From Leishmania mexicana MHOM/GT/2001/U1103 (lineage: Eukaryota; Euglenozoa; Kinetoplastea; Trypanosomatida; Trypanosomatidae), in the NCBI RefSeq assembly GCF_000234665.1, contig NC_018330.1, positions 679,274 through 743,273 of the forward strand: a stretch of DNA of 64,000 bases, read 5' to 3'. Positions 10,471 to 21,256 of the stretch are shown here, in pieces (within the stretch, counting starts at the first letter, position 1; every line of letters begins with the position of its first letter). Under the pieces are notes generated by a model. It searched no databases and was not told the DNA's origin. It worked only from the letters and a program-made list of their open reading frames with translations. The position numbers and the translations under genes were made by a program.

Positions 10471-13400
10471 ATGCATATGCACGGGCGCAGACATCCGCCC
10501 CCTTCCCCTTCACACGCGTGTCTTGAGGCATATGTGCCGTTTGGAACTACCTTCTTGAGAAGACGTCACCCACAGCTCATGAGGGCGGAGTGCGGCAGAG
10601 ACATCGCAGGCGCGGAAGTCGCCGCTGACACCGCTGGTCCTAGGCGCGTTCCTGGTGGCAGCTGCAGCCCGAGCAGCATTGACACTATACTTCCCAGTGC
10701 GCAAGCCAGCGAGTGCGGCCCAGGGCAGGTGAGTCGAGAAGACGGAACTCCGAAGGCGACGCTCAAGCACATTGCTCTCAACGTTACCAGCGCCTCACCG
10801 CGAGCGGAAGAGGCTCCTGTCTCCGCCGCGACGTCCGCGGCAATGCACGGGACACAAAACACACGGGGGCTCAGCCCCACCGACTTGCAGGGGCACAAAG
10901 GATTTCGCACTGTCGACGCCGGATCTCCGCCTTCTCGCTGCGGGCTCCCGATCAAGTCACTCTTCATGACGCGCTCCACACGCATCTCTATAGTCTCCAA
11001 TGATTCTCGGAACACCTCACAAATCCAGATCCCCACAGCTGCATCGACCACGGCAGGTGACGCTATCAGCGACGCTGTTGATGATGCACGGGAGCTAGTG
11101 GACGCCAGATCCTCACCATTTCACTCCTCGGCCCCTCCCCCGCTGATGCCGCCAACCACTACGCCGTGCAGACTGAGCCGCCTCTCTCACAGCGCTGCGA
11201 CCGTTTTTGCGGCCACGTCAGCGTCTGAGGTGCCAGAAGGGCGTTACAGCGACAGTAGCGCGCCTGCCGAGCTTTTCGCCTCTTCTTCGCGTGCTGCTCC
11301 TGCTGCTGCAGTCGCTCCGGTGGCACATGCAGCTGAGTTCGGCATTCACGGGGACAGTTATGCGAAAGAGGCGGCGCTACTCAAGAGTGTTGCTCAAGAG
11401 GGCGATCAAGCCACGCCAAACTCGCTGGATGGCGCACTGCCACCACCGCATCTTCTCACACAAGTACACCGCGCGCTCACTTCCGCCGCTGGGACCACCG
11501 GTGACTCGACTGGTTTTTCATCCGCGAAACCCCTCTCCCCTTCCTCCGCCGTCGACGATGCCGCGCAGCGTGCGCAGACGCTGATGGAGGCCACTCATGC
11601 CCGCAGCCAGCGGCTCAGTCGCACATGGGAGCTCTCTGCCCGCCATCATTCGCGAGCGGCCAGCGGTGTGGGCGCTTGGCTGTCCTCGGCATCGTCAGCA
11701 GAGGTGGCGCAGCTGTGGCCGCAGCGCGCGCAGGCCACACCACGGTCCTCAGTCTACAGGGACATCCACGACGCGCCGGAGGGTATGTCTGGTCGCAGCG
11801 CACTGCTGCCGCGACGCGGACTTCACGTGCCCGGCGACAGTGCTGATCCGACCTACACAACGGCAGTGGCGATTGTTACCGATGTCATCGGAGTCGGGGA
11901 TCGAAACGGGGAAGACGCGCGTGGCCAACGCGAAGTCGCACTTCCGTCAACTGACCCGCCATTTCTTCACCGTCATCTTGCGGAAAAAACGGCGAGCTGC
12001 TCGCCGGCGGTAGCGGCGGTACCCGAGGCGGCGCGCCGTGTCCCGGATACGACCGAGTCGTCGACTGCCTCGTGCGCGAGTACATCGCCGGTGAACTTGA
12101 CCACCTCACAGCATCCTACTTCCGTTATCCCCTACTCCACAGAGTCCCCGAACAGAAGCGCGCTGGCGAGTCAGGAAGGCTCCTGTGTGTTGGCCGCACC
12201 TCCCTTAGTACCGCCCACTACACCGCCGCTAACGGCATCATCCTTTGGTGAGCCGGCAAAGGCGCTGCTCAGTGCGCCTCTCACGAACGCTTGTAGGGAC
12301 GGCCAGATCGTCAACGACGGCGGCAGCGCTCTCCACCTCGATTTGGAGCAGGCGGTGGATGAGCTGCCGTGCTCAAGTGACGCAGCCGGTAGTGCCGAGT
12401 GCTACAGTACTTTCGCGGGTGTTGTGTCGGGAACCATCGGGCTTGAATCGGTGCTGGCAGACACAATGCCGCATGGTCGCTGCTTTACATTGAACATGTT
12501 GACCACCTGGGGAGACGCGTGCGAGGTGGGCCTCTGCGGGCTGGAGTTGTTCGACGACCGTGGCCAACGATTGCTGCCATGTCCCGCAGCAGCTACGGAG
12601 GCGGCGGCTGTGGTGTCGCAGACGGTGTCTGTGGAAGGCGGCGTCGTCATACTGGCGGCCACGCCAGCGAATGGGTTTGTGCGCGGCTTCGCCGAGTACA
12701 CGGCAACCGTCACGGATTTGGTGGCCGCGAGTAACGTTGGTGCTGCGGGTGGTGAGAACGCCGTGCAGACCGACTCGAGTGACGATGCTGTGTGTGGTGA
12801 TCCGCGGCGGCAGCTCCGCGCACTGATCTGTCCACACACACTCAATACGCACGACGAGGCGCACATGTTCGCCGTGCCGTACACGGCGGGTAAACCGCAC
12901 CTTATAAGCTTTGTTTTTGCAGAGCCGGTTCGACTCTCTGTGATGCGGCTCCACAACTACGCTGGCAGGGGCCGCGTACACACCACGAAAGGCGTGCGCA
13001 TTGCCGAGGCGTGGATGGAGGAGACGGTGGTCTTCCGCGGCGAGGTGCGCGCGAACTCTGGAGAGCTGTGCCGTGAAGAGAGCGCGGAGGAGGCGGAGGA
13101 CGGTGTCGTTCACGGGCACGGCGATCAACGCGCCAGTCAACGCTCATCTCTGCCCCTTACGACATCTTTCTCTTCGTACGGCCTTGAGAACTGCGAGAAC
13201 ATTTTGTGGACGACGGATGCCGCAGTGCTGGCACGCGTCATGGCGCACGGCCCGCCCTCTACGACTCCACCACTGCGCGAGGTGGACGACAGCGACGGCA
13301 CGCACGGCCGCCGGCACACTGCTGGGGTTTCGGTGGAGGGTGGGGCAGCTGTACCACGTGGTACGGCGCCAACGTCTACCGCACGCGACGATCTGCTCAG

Positions 13401-16008
13401 TGGGGACGCAACGCCTTGCCGCCCTGTGTCTGCTCGCTCTTTGACGACGGCGCGAAGATCGCAAGCCCCGCCTGCTCGCTTTAGATTCTGCAGTGCACGG
13501 CAGGCGGACACTACCATGCCGTGCCGCCGTCGTGCCTCAGCTGACGGTGCACCGTGCCTTCGAGGTGACAAAGACACTGTGACCCCCTTGCAGGTGTGTC
13601 CTGTGCGCGTTCCTGGCTCCAGTGCTGCAGTCGAGGCGTGGGCCGACGTCGCGACGGACGCGCGTGTGCACAAGGTGCCCGTCGGCTCCACAACCGATTC
13701 GGCGCAGCCAGAGCTGAACAGCGGCTCTGGCCAAGACGACCGCCAGCAGTTCAAGCAAAGGCGTCGCCACCTCAATCGGCAGGCGGTGCTCGACCCTGAT
13801 CGGTGTCCTCGACGGGTGACAGCGATCTGCATAATGGTGCTGAGCACTTGGGGAGCGACGCAACACGTGGGCCTCAGCTGTCTACGGCTAAGGGATGCAA
13901 GCGGCGACGTTGTCGGTTCTGTGGATGTGCAGTGTGCCGCCCTCCACTACCCGGATGGCACCAGCTCCGTTTGCGCAAGCCGCAGCTGCAGCGGCAGTAG
14001 GGCGACCAGCGCGATCGAGAACCACCACCACGCCCTAAGCGCGGCGTGCAACAACGACGGCAGCAACGGCTCTGTGAATGCGCAAGGCGATGTCGACTGC
14101 TGTGGTGAGTGTCACCTCTCGAGGAATGTTCGCGGCCTCTTGCACAGCGAGGTGTACTCGGAGGAAGCGGCCCGTGGCGCCAATCAGCAGGCATGCCCTT
14201 CTGGTCCGTGCCTCCTCCCATTTCAAAGCACTATGCAGCTTGTCTTTATCTTTCGCGACCCGATCCCCTCGCTGGGCTTCCTCGATGTCGCGAATTACTC
14301 GGTGGGGGATCAAACGTGCTGCGGGGTGAAGGATGCACGTGTCTTCTTCGCCGAGGAGGCAGAGGAGGGCGCCACCACTGCTACTTCGCCCCGTGCTTCA
14401 GCGGAGGTGTTTCGCCAGTTGTGGTATGTCGGTGTTTCCTCGCAGAGTCGACGGGCTTTGGCAGCGGCGCGAGTGTACGAGGTGACCCTGCCGGCTGGCG
14501 TGACACTCCGGAAGGCACCTGCCTTTCTTGGCTCTGCCCGCTTCCAAAGCTATGATGTATCTTTGTACGGCCCCGGTTTGCCACCACCTCGAATCGCTTT
14601 TCCATTGACAGCAACCGTCCACGACGACGACACTGCCGCCGCCGCTACTGCTGTTGCTGCTGCTACCATACTCGGCGCACAAGCCCCACGAAGCAATCTT
14701 CAGCGAGCGCCGCCGCCGTCAACGCATGACACTGGTATGCCCTTTGCCGATCACCTTGGCCGCTACGAAATCGCGTTCGGTCCAGGAACCGGTGGGGTCG
14801 GCAGCAGCAGCATCGAAACGGAGGCGCTTTCAAGCGGCAACATCAATCGGAATGGGAAAGGGGGCCAGGCTTGTGCCCAACGCCGCCATGGCCGCGCCAG
14901 CTCATTTTCCTTAACGAGCAGCCTCGGAGCCTCCATGAACATACGGGCCAACGTGGCGATGCACCGCGCGCGCATGTCCCTTCTGCAAGAGCGGCCTGCG
15001 TGGTTGCTGGAGTACCAACCGTATGTGACGCCTCTCTTGCCAGTGGGGTACGTGTGCAAGCTGCGGCTGACAGTATGCGCGCGCGATGTCCCTGCCGCTG
15101 AGCCTTTTGACCCTTCCGTTGGCTGTCGTGCAGGGGCAAGGGAGGCGAAACCTACCTACGCGAGCGCCGCTGCCGCATCTTCTGTCGCGACGGCGTCGGT
15201 AGCAGGGGAGGCGCCGGCACAGGCAGCCTCTGTGATCACCGCCGGCGACTCTCTGAAGGCGTACTTGAAGGAGTGGCTCGTGAAGCCGCTCCGCGCCTGC
15301 AGCCTTGTGAACGAACACGGCGACGTGGTCAAGCCTATGCGTCCAGACAAGTACCGCGCCATGATGCACGAGGAGGCGGCGCGGCGCCACGGTACGTCTT
15401 GGCAAGACGGTAACGGCGATGGGGATGCACAGCACGAGCGCGCACTGACACGGTGTGTGCCGATGGTAGCGGAGAGCATGGTGAGTGCTGTGCCCGCAAA
15501 TCACCGCAGCTTCGTGACGAGTATGCACGCGATGTCGTCACCGCAGCCGCCTCTGCAGGTCATTGCGGAGCTGCTTTACGTCGCGGACGTGCCGTTTTGC
15601 ATCTCACTCATGGCTCTTCACAAGCCCCTCGTCGTGCGCGGTTTGGCGGCGTGGGTTCGGCAGGTGCAGGTTTTCGTGGATGACGCGCTTGTCTTCTCTA
15701 GTGGAGAGGCTTCTGTACGACTGACACAGACCTCACCAGGGAATGGCGCTGCGCGCGAGCCAGGTGTGGGCGCCGGGGCGCGGACCGACGATGCCCGGGA
15801 TGCTACAAGAGCAGCAGCATCTGGCAGCTTCGGACCCCAGCTCAACAACGGCCGAGGCAGCACGGCTGATGCTGCAAGCCAGGACGCACAACTGTGGGGA
15901 AACCTTCCGGAATGTGCGACGTCCTTGAAGCCTTACGTGGTCTTCACGCTTGACCCAAACCTACTGGACGACCTACGCGCTGAAGCAACGGGTGCTTCCT
16001 CATCATAG
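10471..16008 (+). CDS. KATNIP-like protein (katanin-interacting protein, DUF4457 repeats)
   Basis: A protein of 1845 aa from the first ATG, or 1809 aa from the ATG at 10579 if the splice acceptor lies near 10489. The N-terminal third is low-complexity Ser/Ala/Pro/Thr sequence with no recognised domain. Two tandem modules follow. The first starts near residue 671 (LTTWGDACEVGLCGLELFD), with a partner segment near 811 (FAEPVRLSVMRLHNYAGRG). The second starts near 1117 (VLSTWGATQHVGLSCLRL), with its partner near 1255 (FIFRDPIPSLGFLDVANYS). A third partial segment near 1700 has GLAAWVRQVQVFVDDALVFS. This STWGD-x3-VGL then NY/W-N-Y alternation is the DUF4457 pattern of KATNIP/KIAA0556, a protein of basal bodies and cilia that binds the microtubule-severing enzyme katanin. 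A flagellar or basal body role is inferred from that family. Confidence 0.72.
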   Translation: MHMHGRRHPPPSPSHACLEAYVPFGTTFLRRRHPQLMRAECGRDIAGAEVAADTAGPRRVPGGSCSPSSIDTILPSAQASECGPGQVSREDGTPKATLKHIALNVTSASPRAEEAPVSAATSAAMHGTQNTRGLSPTDLQGHKGFRTVDAGSPPSRCGLPIKSLFMTRSTRISIVSNDSRNTSQIQIPTAASTTAGDAISDAVDDARELVDARSSPFHSSAPPPLMPPTTTPCRLSRLSHSAATVFAATSASEVPEGRYSDSSAPAELFASSSRAAPAAAVAPVAHAAEFGIHGDSYAKEAALLKSVAQEGDQATPNSLDGALPPPHLLTQVHRALTSAAGTTGDSTGFSSAKPLSPSSAVDDAAQRAQTLMEATHARSQRLSRTWELSARHHSRAASGVGAWLSSASSAEVAQLWPQRAQATPRSSVYRDIHDAPEGMSGRSALLPRRGLHVPGDSADPTYTTAVAIVTDVIGVGDRNGEDARGQREVALPSTDPPFLHRHLAEKTASCSPAVAAVPEAARRVPDTTESSTASCASTSPVNLTTSQHPTSVIPYSTESPNRSALASQEGSCVLAAPPLVPPTTPPLTASSFGEPAKALLSAPLTNACRDGQIVNDGGSALHLDLEQAVDELPCSSDAAGSAECYSTFAGVVSGTIGLESVLADTMPHGRCFTLNMLTTWGDACEVGLCGLELFDDRGQRLLPCPAAATEAAAVVSQTVSVEGGVVILAATPANGFVRGFAEYTATVTDLVAASNVGAAGGENAVQTDSSDDAVCGDPRRQLRALICPHTLNTHDEAHMFAVPYTAGKPHLISFVFAEPVRLSVMRLHNYAGRGRVHTTKGVRIAEAWMEETVVFRGEVRANSGELCREESAEEAEDGVVHGHGDQRASQRSSLPLTTSFSSYGLENCENILWTTDAAVLARVMAHGPPSTTPPLREVDDSDGTHGRRHTAGVSVEGGAAVPRGTAPTSTARDDLLSGDATPCRPVSARSLTTARRSQAPPARFRFCSARQADTTMPCRRRASADGAPCLRGDKDTVTPLQVCPVRVPGSSAAVEAWADVATDARVHKVPVGSTTDSAQPELNSGSGQDDRQQFKQRRRHLNRQAVLDPDRCPRRVTAICIMVLSTWGATQHVGLSCLRLRDASGDVVGSVDVQCAALHYPDGTSSVCASRSCSGSRATSAIENHHHALSAACNNDGSNGSVNAQGDVDCCGECHLSRNVRGLLHSEVYSEEAARGANQQACPSGPCLLPFQSTMQLVFIFRDPIPSLGFLDVANYSVGDQTCCGVKDARVFFAEEAEEGATTATSPRASAEVFRQLWYVGVSSQSRRALAAARVYEVTLPAGVTLRKAPAFLGSARFQSYDVSLYGPGLPPPRIAFPLTATVHDDDTAAAATAVAAATILGAQAPRSNLQRAPPPSTHDTGMPFADHLGRYEIAFGPGTGGVGSSSIETEALSSGNINRNGKGGQACAQRRHGRASSFSLTSSLGASMNIRANVAMHRARMSLLQERPAWLLEYQPYVTPLLPVGYVCKLRLTVCARDVPAAEPFDPSVGCRAGAREAKPTYASAAAASSVATASVAGEAPAQAASVITAGDSLKAYLKEWLVKPLRACSLVNEHGDVVKPMRPDKYRAMMHEEAARRHGTSWQDGNGDGDAQHERALTRCVPMVAESMVSAVPANHRSFVTSMHAMSSPQPPLQVIAELLYVADVPFCISLMALHKPLVVRGLAAWVRQVQVFVDDALVFSSGEASVRLTQTSPGNGAAREPGVGAGARTDDARDATRAAASGSFGPQLNNGRGSTADAASQDAQLWGNLPECATSLKPYVVFTLDPNLLDDLRAEATGASSS

Positions 16009-17747
16009 CCGTCTTGAGCCCCGCGCAGTAGGAAGAGACCTGGGGGTGGGCAGACAGGGCGGACGGGGAGGGGAGGGGGAGGTTGCAACAGTGGCGGCGG
16101 CTACAGTGGCACCATGACGGATGACCCGGAGAGGACGTGTGGATATCCGCACGATAACGGCAACAGACAAGGCTTTCAAGACCAGCTCGTGTGCTGTGCA
16201 AGAGAACCCAAGGTGGGCGATGTCTCCAAGAAGATGTCTGGGAAGGGGCGAAGCGGCATCGGCAGGAGAGGAGGTCCGATCGCAGAGCAGGCGGGGAGGA
16301 GGGGGAGGAGTGCGAAGCGCTCGTAGCCCTTTCTGTTCTCTGCTGCTGGATCTGTTGCCTGGCCACGCGCCCCCCTCCCGTCTCTCTTTCTTCTCCTCCT
16401 AACAGCGTTGTTGTTGTTTTCCTTTGTTTGGGCTGTCTCGCGTGTGTCGAGTGCTGCCGTGCGTCCGATGGACTGTCTTGCTTTGCCGTTCCGCATACGC
16501 CGCTCCCTCCTCCTTCGCGTTTGTGTACACGCCGTATGCTGCCTCATCCATCCCTGCGCTGTGTGCGGTGGGGGGAGGGCAGGGTCCGTCTGTGTTCGTT
16601 GGGCCGTATGGGGAAGGGGGAGATAAATAAGGTGGAGAGAAATGGGCTGCACGGGGATGGCTACGCCATAGGGGCTCGCCGCTCCTTGTCGCTCCTGTAC
16701 TTTTTCCTCTCTCTCTTGGCCCCTCTCCACTGACTTCCATCAGGCCTTGATGCGGTGCTCTTGACCGCTCCTCGGTTACTCTATGCGGGGGTCCGTCGGT
16801 GCGCACCTACTGACTTATGCTACGGTATAGGTGTGCCTAAGAATGGCGAATGATGGCGAATCTCACGCCTCCGCATTACTTCTCCCGCAGCTGGTCAGTG
16901 GGGGATCCGCTCCATCCCCACGGCGCTGCAAAGGCCGTGGCTGCCTCGGGATTGTCTCCAGAGAGCCAATGGGGGTGGTGCTTCGTCCATCTTGGGAGGG
17001 GGGGGGGTGGAGGCTGCGTACACATCCACCTCCATCTCTCCCTTACAGGGCCTTGTGCTGTGCTCTTGGGTCTGTCCGCTCTTCCCTTCTCCTTGATGCA
17101 GAAAAGTGTCTTGCCCTCTCGTAAAGGGGAGCGGGGCGCAGCTATTCCTTCCGGACAGCTCCCGCCCGCAACGGCGTACGAGTGTGTATGTGTGCGTGTG
17201 GGTCGTGGCGGCTCTCTCGCTCTCCTCCTTGTTTTGGTGAAGATGGCAACTGGTTTTACTACCTTGTCTCTGAGTTCAAGTCAGCCTCAACCCCGTGCCC
17301 AGCCCTCCCCCCATCGTGCCCGCCACCGAGGTTCGGCATGCTGGGTAAGGGAAGGGTGGGGTGAGGTGGGACTTGCACGTGCATAGAAGTCATCCAATGG
17401 ATAAGCAGCAGCGCTGTAAGGGAGGAGCGCTGAAGCCGGCTTCCCTCCTGCCTGCCGGCACCCAACACCTTTGGTAACGATGCCTATAGCAAGCCAGAAG
17501 GCGGGGGATGGAACCCCCCCCCCCAGTCGATGAGCTCCCCTCCCCTCCGCTCCGCTCCTTTCTCTCTCGCTCTCGCTCCCTCTCTCTCCCTCGTTCTCTG
17601 ATGTCACGTTAGCGAGGGCAGGAGATACGGACACGCCTATTCACACACCCACATATCCAGCGGTAAGCCAAGCAGGCAAGGCAGGACTCGGCGGTGATAT
17701 ACATCTTATTTTGCTCTTCCTTGGCATCTGTGCTTGACAAATTGCCA
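16009..17747. other. Intergenic region, about 1.7 kb
   Basis: No supported gene. The stretch 16840-17480 is less repetitive than the usual spacer but contains no convincing frame. Poly-C lies at about 17514-17524. A long CT-rich tract at 17540-17600 leads to an AG at 17611-17612, the probable SL acceptor for the thioesterase gene. Confidence 0.5.
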
Positions 17748-18818
17748 ATGGCGCTTGGACACATTGTGCGCTGCCAGCGCTTCTTTTGGCTCGGCCTTCG
17801 CGACCGTGTGCGGGTGAGCAAGATGATAAGTGGCGCCTTGCCCATCCCCGCTGGCGATGCGATGACGTCGGTGGTGCCGGTCAAGGCTATTCGGGCGGTC
17901 GCGGCGGCAGCTCAGCAGACGCCACGGCCGCCACTGCCATGGTTTGTGCGGCCGTGGAGTCGCCAGCTGCCACACGACCCTGCGTTCGGTCAATTTGTCG
18001 CCCAGCCTATGGTCGTCCCTATGTACTGCGGCCTGCGCTTGATTGACGAGTTCGGCCACGTCAACAACGCCAAGTACCTTGAACTGTGCGAGTTGGCTCG
18101 GTGGCGTCAGCTGTCGTTCCTCGGCATCGGCACCGTGATGGCGCGGCTTCGCGTGGCGTTCGTGGTCTCCGACGTCTCCGTAACTTATCAGCGGGAAATA
18201 CGACCGTGTAGCACGGTGTGGTTGGTGACGCGAATTCTTCTCCCGCCGTCCAGCACTGCCTTTGCCGGCCCGCCATCTTCGTCATTGTCAGGGGCGGCGC
18301 CATCATCAGACAAGAAGCGCTTGTACATTGAACATGAGATCTGGAGCAAGGATGGGCGTAAGCTGCACGCTACGTCGACTCTCGGAGCGGCCCTCATCGG
18401 TCCTGTTAAGTACGAGCAGGAGCTGGCTCGACGCTACGACCCAACTGCTTCCGCCACAGCAGCGGCGGCGCCTCACGCGGCTGCAGGCACCCGTGTCCGT
18501 CAGCGTACGACATTGAACTGCGAGCAAGTTCTGGCTGACGTCTTGGGTCTTTCTTCCGTGGCGGAGCTGCGCAAGCTGTTCGAGTCTGCTGACCATGTCT
18601 GCACCCCCGTTGTGGGTGACGGCGACGCCACCGCCGCGGCTGCGGCCAAATCAGGTGAGGTGCTTGACAAGGAAAGCGCAGAGCGGCAGGAGCGCATCGC
18701 GGGCCTCACCCACATCTGGGGCACATCACGCAATCAACTGCGCCATAAGTCGCTCGTCGTGTCTCCGCCACCGTCGTCTTGTAGCACACTCAACTCCAAG
18801 ACGGGCCCCAAGCTTTGA
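17748..18818 (+). CDS. Hotdog-fold thioesterase, THEM6-like
   Basis: A protein of 356 aa. The conserved core begins near residue 85 with VVPMYCGLRLIDEFGHVNNA followed by KYLELCELARW, the 4HBT pattern in which a D/N-x2-G-H-x-NN segment precedes a long helix. THEM6-type proteins share this helix with ExxxARW/F. A second core stretch (VSDVSVTYQREIRPCSTVWL) and the strand LYIEHEIWSKDGRKLHATST complete the fold. An insert rich in Ser/Ala interrupts the core near residues 165-185. The N-terminus (MALGHIVRCQRFFWLGLRDR) is basic and hydrophobic, compatible with a mitochondrial or membrane signal. It should act on an acyl-thioester, but the substrate is unknown. The frame is open upstream to 17694; 17748 is the first ATG. 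Confidence 0.75.
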   Translation: MALGHIVRCQRFFWLGLRDRVRVSKMISGALPIPAGDAMTSVVPVKAIRAVAAAAQQTPRPPLPWFVRPWSRQLPHDPAFGQFVAQPMVVPMYCGLRLIDEFGHVNNAKYLELCELARWRQLSFLGIGTVMARLRVAFVVSDVSVTYQREIRPCSTVWLVTRILLPPSSTAFAGPPSSSLSGAAPSSDKKRLYIEHEIWSKDGRKLHATSTLGAALIGPVKYEQELARRYDPTASATAAAAPHAAAGTRVRQRTTLNCEQVLADVLGLSSVAELRKLFESADHVCTPVVGDGDATAAAAAKSGEVLDKESAERQERIAGLTHIWGTSRNQLRHKSLVVSPPPSSCSTLNSKTGPKL

Positions 18819-19911
18819 TGATTGTGCCCTCGGATGAGACCCGGACGAAGGAGTCAAGCGAGGGAGAGAGGGAGGGAGGGAGGGGTCCCATTGGCGCGCT
18901 TGTGTGCTCGGCCATCTGTCGCCTCGTTGTTCTTCCTCCCTTCATCGCTTCGAGTACACCCACCCACACACGAACAAGATTGCTGCTGATGCGGGTGCGG
19001 CGCTTGCTGTTCCTCTTCGCTTCTACGCGTGATTGCTTGACAGAACTGCAGTTAAGAACAGAGACAGTGCTGGAGGAGATGTCCACCCACCCCACCCCAC
19101 CCTCCGCCCTTCCTCTCTTCCTAAGAAAGGGAGGAGAGCGGCAGAAGTGTCAGTCGCATCACAAGCGGGCCGCGAGGATGGAGTGACCGATGGCGCTGGA
19201 TGCGACGCCGACGACAGATTTGTGTGTGTGTGCGGTGTGCGGTGACTGCCCTACCTCCCACCCTTTGCGGTTTCGTTTTCCTTCTTGGGTGAGCCCTGGA
19301 AGGCACCAAGACGAGAGTGATGGTGAGCACAGGGAGAGGTGAACAACAATGACGCCAAGAAGGGGACCGAAACGGGAAGCACAGCTCCTGCGTCTCGCCC
19401 CGCTGCCGCCCCGACATGCCACCTCAGACCTCTTTCCCTTTTTTCCCCCTTTGCCTTCTCCACTCCTGTCAAGCGCGCAGCCGCGCGCCTCCCTTCGATG
19501 CAGCGAAAAAAAGCCGCGGGGAGTGGGACTAGAGCTCGCTAGCGGTGACTTCAGGTAAGGCAAGACCCCGAGCGTCGAGCTCTACTTGATGTTGCGGGGC
19601 ACGCATGCCTCAGAGCCCCATGGTGCCTCGCCGCAAACTACTGAAGTCGTCGTAAACTTCAGCGGCGCAAATGGCAGTGAGGGTGTCGCTGTGTGGGCGC
19701 GTTTTTTTTCCCCACACATTCCTACGCAATCATTTGGTGCCTGGGTCGCTGCCACCACTGGCGGTGGATAGCTGCTAAAGCTAAGCTCGACGAACTCGGC
19801 CTCATCGAGGCACGCGCACAGAAAGATGCGGACCACATTTAAAGCTGCTTCTGGCCCGACACTATCATCGCAAAGGGAGTCCAGTGCGCGACAGGCGCGA
19901 GGACGACAATA

Positions 19912-20268
19912 ATGCAGTTTACTTACGCTGAAGAAACTCTGTGCTGGCTGCTTTTATCAATCGAATCGGTGGATTCAAAGAGCGACGCGAGGGAGCTACC
20001 GGCGTTTCTGGCTGAGTCGCGGGCACTTCGGATGCCTGCGAGCACGTTCTGTGGGCACCTCACAGCTGTACTGGCCAACACCGCAGTGGAGACGACCAAA
20101 GAGGACGCAGCGCAGAAAGGGTGGCGGCAGGGCATGGTGAGCACCACGGGCCCATTGCTAGCGAACAACAACAACGTAAACAGAACCCAGATGGAATATG
20201 TCGTCCCACGCAAGGCGTGTGTAGGTGCGTGTGCGCCTCATCGGTTGCGCCATGCACCTTTTATTTGA
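19912..20268 (+). CDS. Possible small ORF, 118 aa, unknown
   Basis: This frame starts MQFTYAEETLCWLLLSIES and runs 118 codons. It is not recognised. Unlike the surrounding low-complexity frames its first 80 residues have balanced composition with acidic, basic and hydrophobic residues, and there is no simple repeat in the DNA. No clear SL acceptor lies immediately upstream. A frame just before it (19733-19854) contains LDELGLIEARAQ before a stop, so the whole area might be a decayed gene. It may equally be chance. The evidence is weak. Confidence 0.2.
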   Translation: MQFTYAEETLCWLLLSIESVDSKSDARELPAFLAESRALRMPASTFCGHLTAVLANTAVETTKEDAAQKGWRQGMVSTTGPLLANNNNVNRTQMEYVVPRKACVGACAPHRLRHAPFI

Positions 20269-20842
20269 CCCTCCCTCGAGAGGACGGCGCCGCCGCTCTG
20301 CGGTGCGCCCCCACCCTTTCTTTCTTTCGCCTCCGCCTCGCCCTCACTCCCTTCTCCCCTGTCCCCTCCCTCGTCCTCCTCTTCGCTCACACTCGTCCTA
20401 CCGACGTCCGACGCCTAACGAAACACGCATGCACCCAACACACGCTGTACGGCAATTTCATTATGTAGAAGAAACGCGTACCATAGTTGTGTAGTTTTCC
20501 TCCGCCGCTCTTCCCACCTTCCCCCCTCCCCGAACAGACACTCACTCACCCACCCACCTACTCACGCCCCACCTCCAACTTAAAGCAAGCGAACACACGA
20601 TTGTAACCGCGCACGAGCCCCCCTTCTCTTTCTAGGCATCCCGAGATCATCCTCATTTAGCCCCTCGACGTTTTGCCAGGGATTTGCCATAAACTCTTCT
20701 TGTGGCCTTCTGCCACTCCGTTTCGCATTGTCTGGAACGTCATCCGTTCTTTGCCTCTGTCTCTCTCTTTTTTCCCCTTTTTCTCTGTTTCGTGGTCAGG
20801 CACATTACCTCACCAACATTGTTCTCTTTTTTTTTCACGGCG

Positions 20843-20911
20843 CGTGTCCGTGTCCGTGTCCGTGTCCGTGTCCGTGTGTCCGTGTGTCCGTGTGTGTCTG
20901 TGTGTGTGTAG
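20843..20911. repeat. (GTGTCC)n hexanucleotide repeat
   Basis: About six GTGTCC units are followed by GTGTGTCC and (TG)n variants. It lies upstream of the giant repeat-protein gene. Confidence 0.85.
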
Positions 20912-21210
20912 CGTGTTCTCCCGCATCTAGGCTACTCTCTTGTGTTCTCTCCCTCTCCATCTCTTTTCCTCTCCTCCTCTTCTTCCGTCTGTAACTCCTG
21001 CTCCTGCTCCTGCTCCTGCCCCTTTCCCCTGGAGGCTGGAGATCTGCATTGCCCGCGCATCAGCGTGGTGGGCGAAAAACAAAAAACAACAACAACAAAC
21101 AATAACGCCACAGTGAAGACACCCATTTTTTTTTTCACGTGCGCTCGGTGTTCCTCGTCCCACCCCACCGCCAATCTCTCTGCTCCTCTCTCCACCGGCG
21201 CAGGAAACGA

Positions 21211-21256
21211 TATATATATATATATATACATATACACGCACACACGCACACACACA
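21211..21256. repeat. (TA)n(CA)n microsatellite
   Basis: A run of nine or so TA units is followed by TACATA and CA-rich sequence. It lies in the spacer upstream of the giant gene. Confidence 0.8.

Noticed and set aside
12373..13140. Minus-strand frame of 255 codons inside the KATNIP-like gene
   Set aside because: It is a shadow of the + strand coding frame, with no recognisable features.
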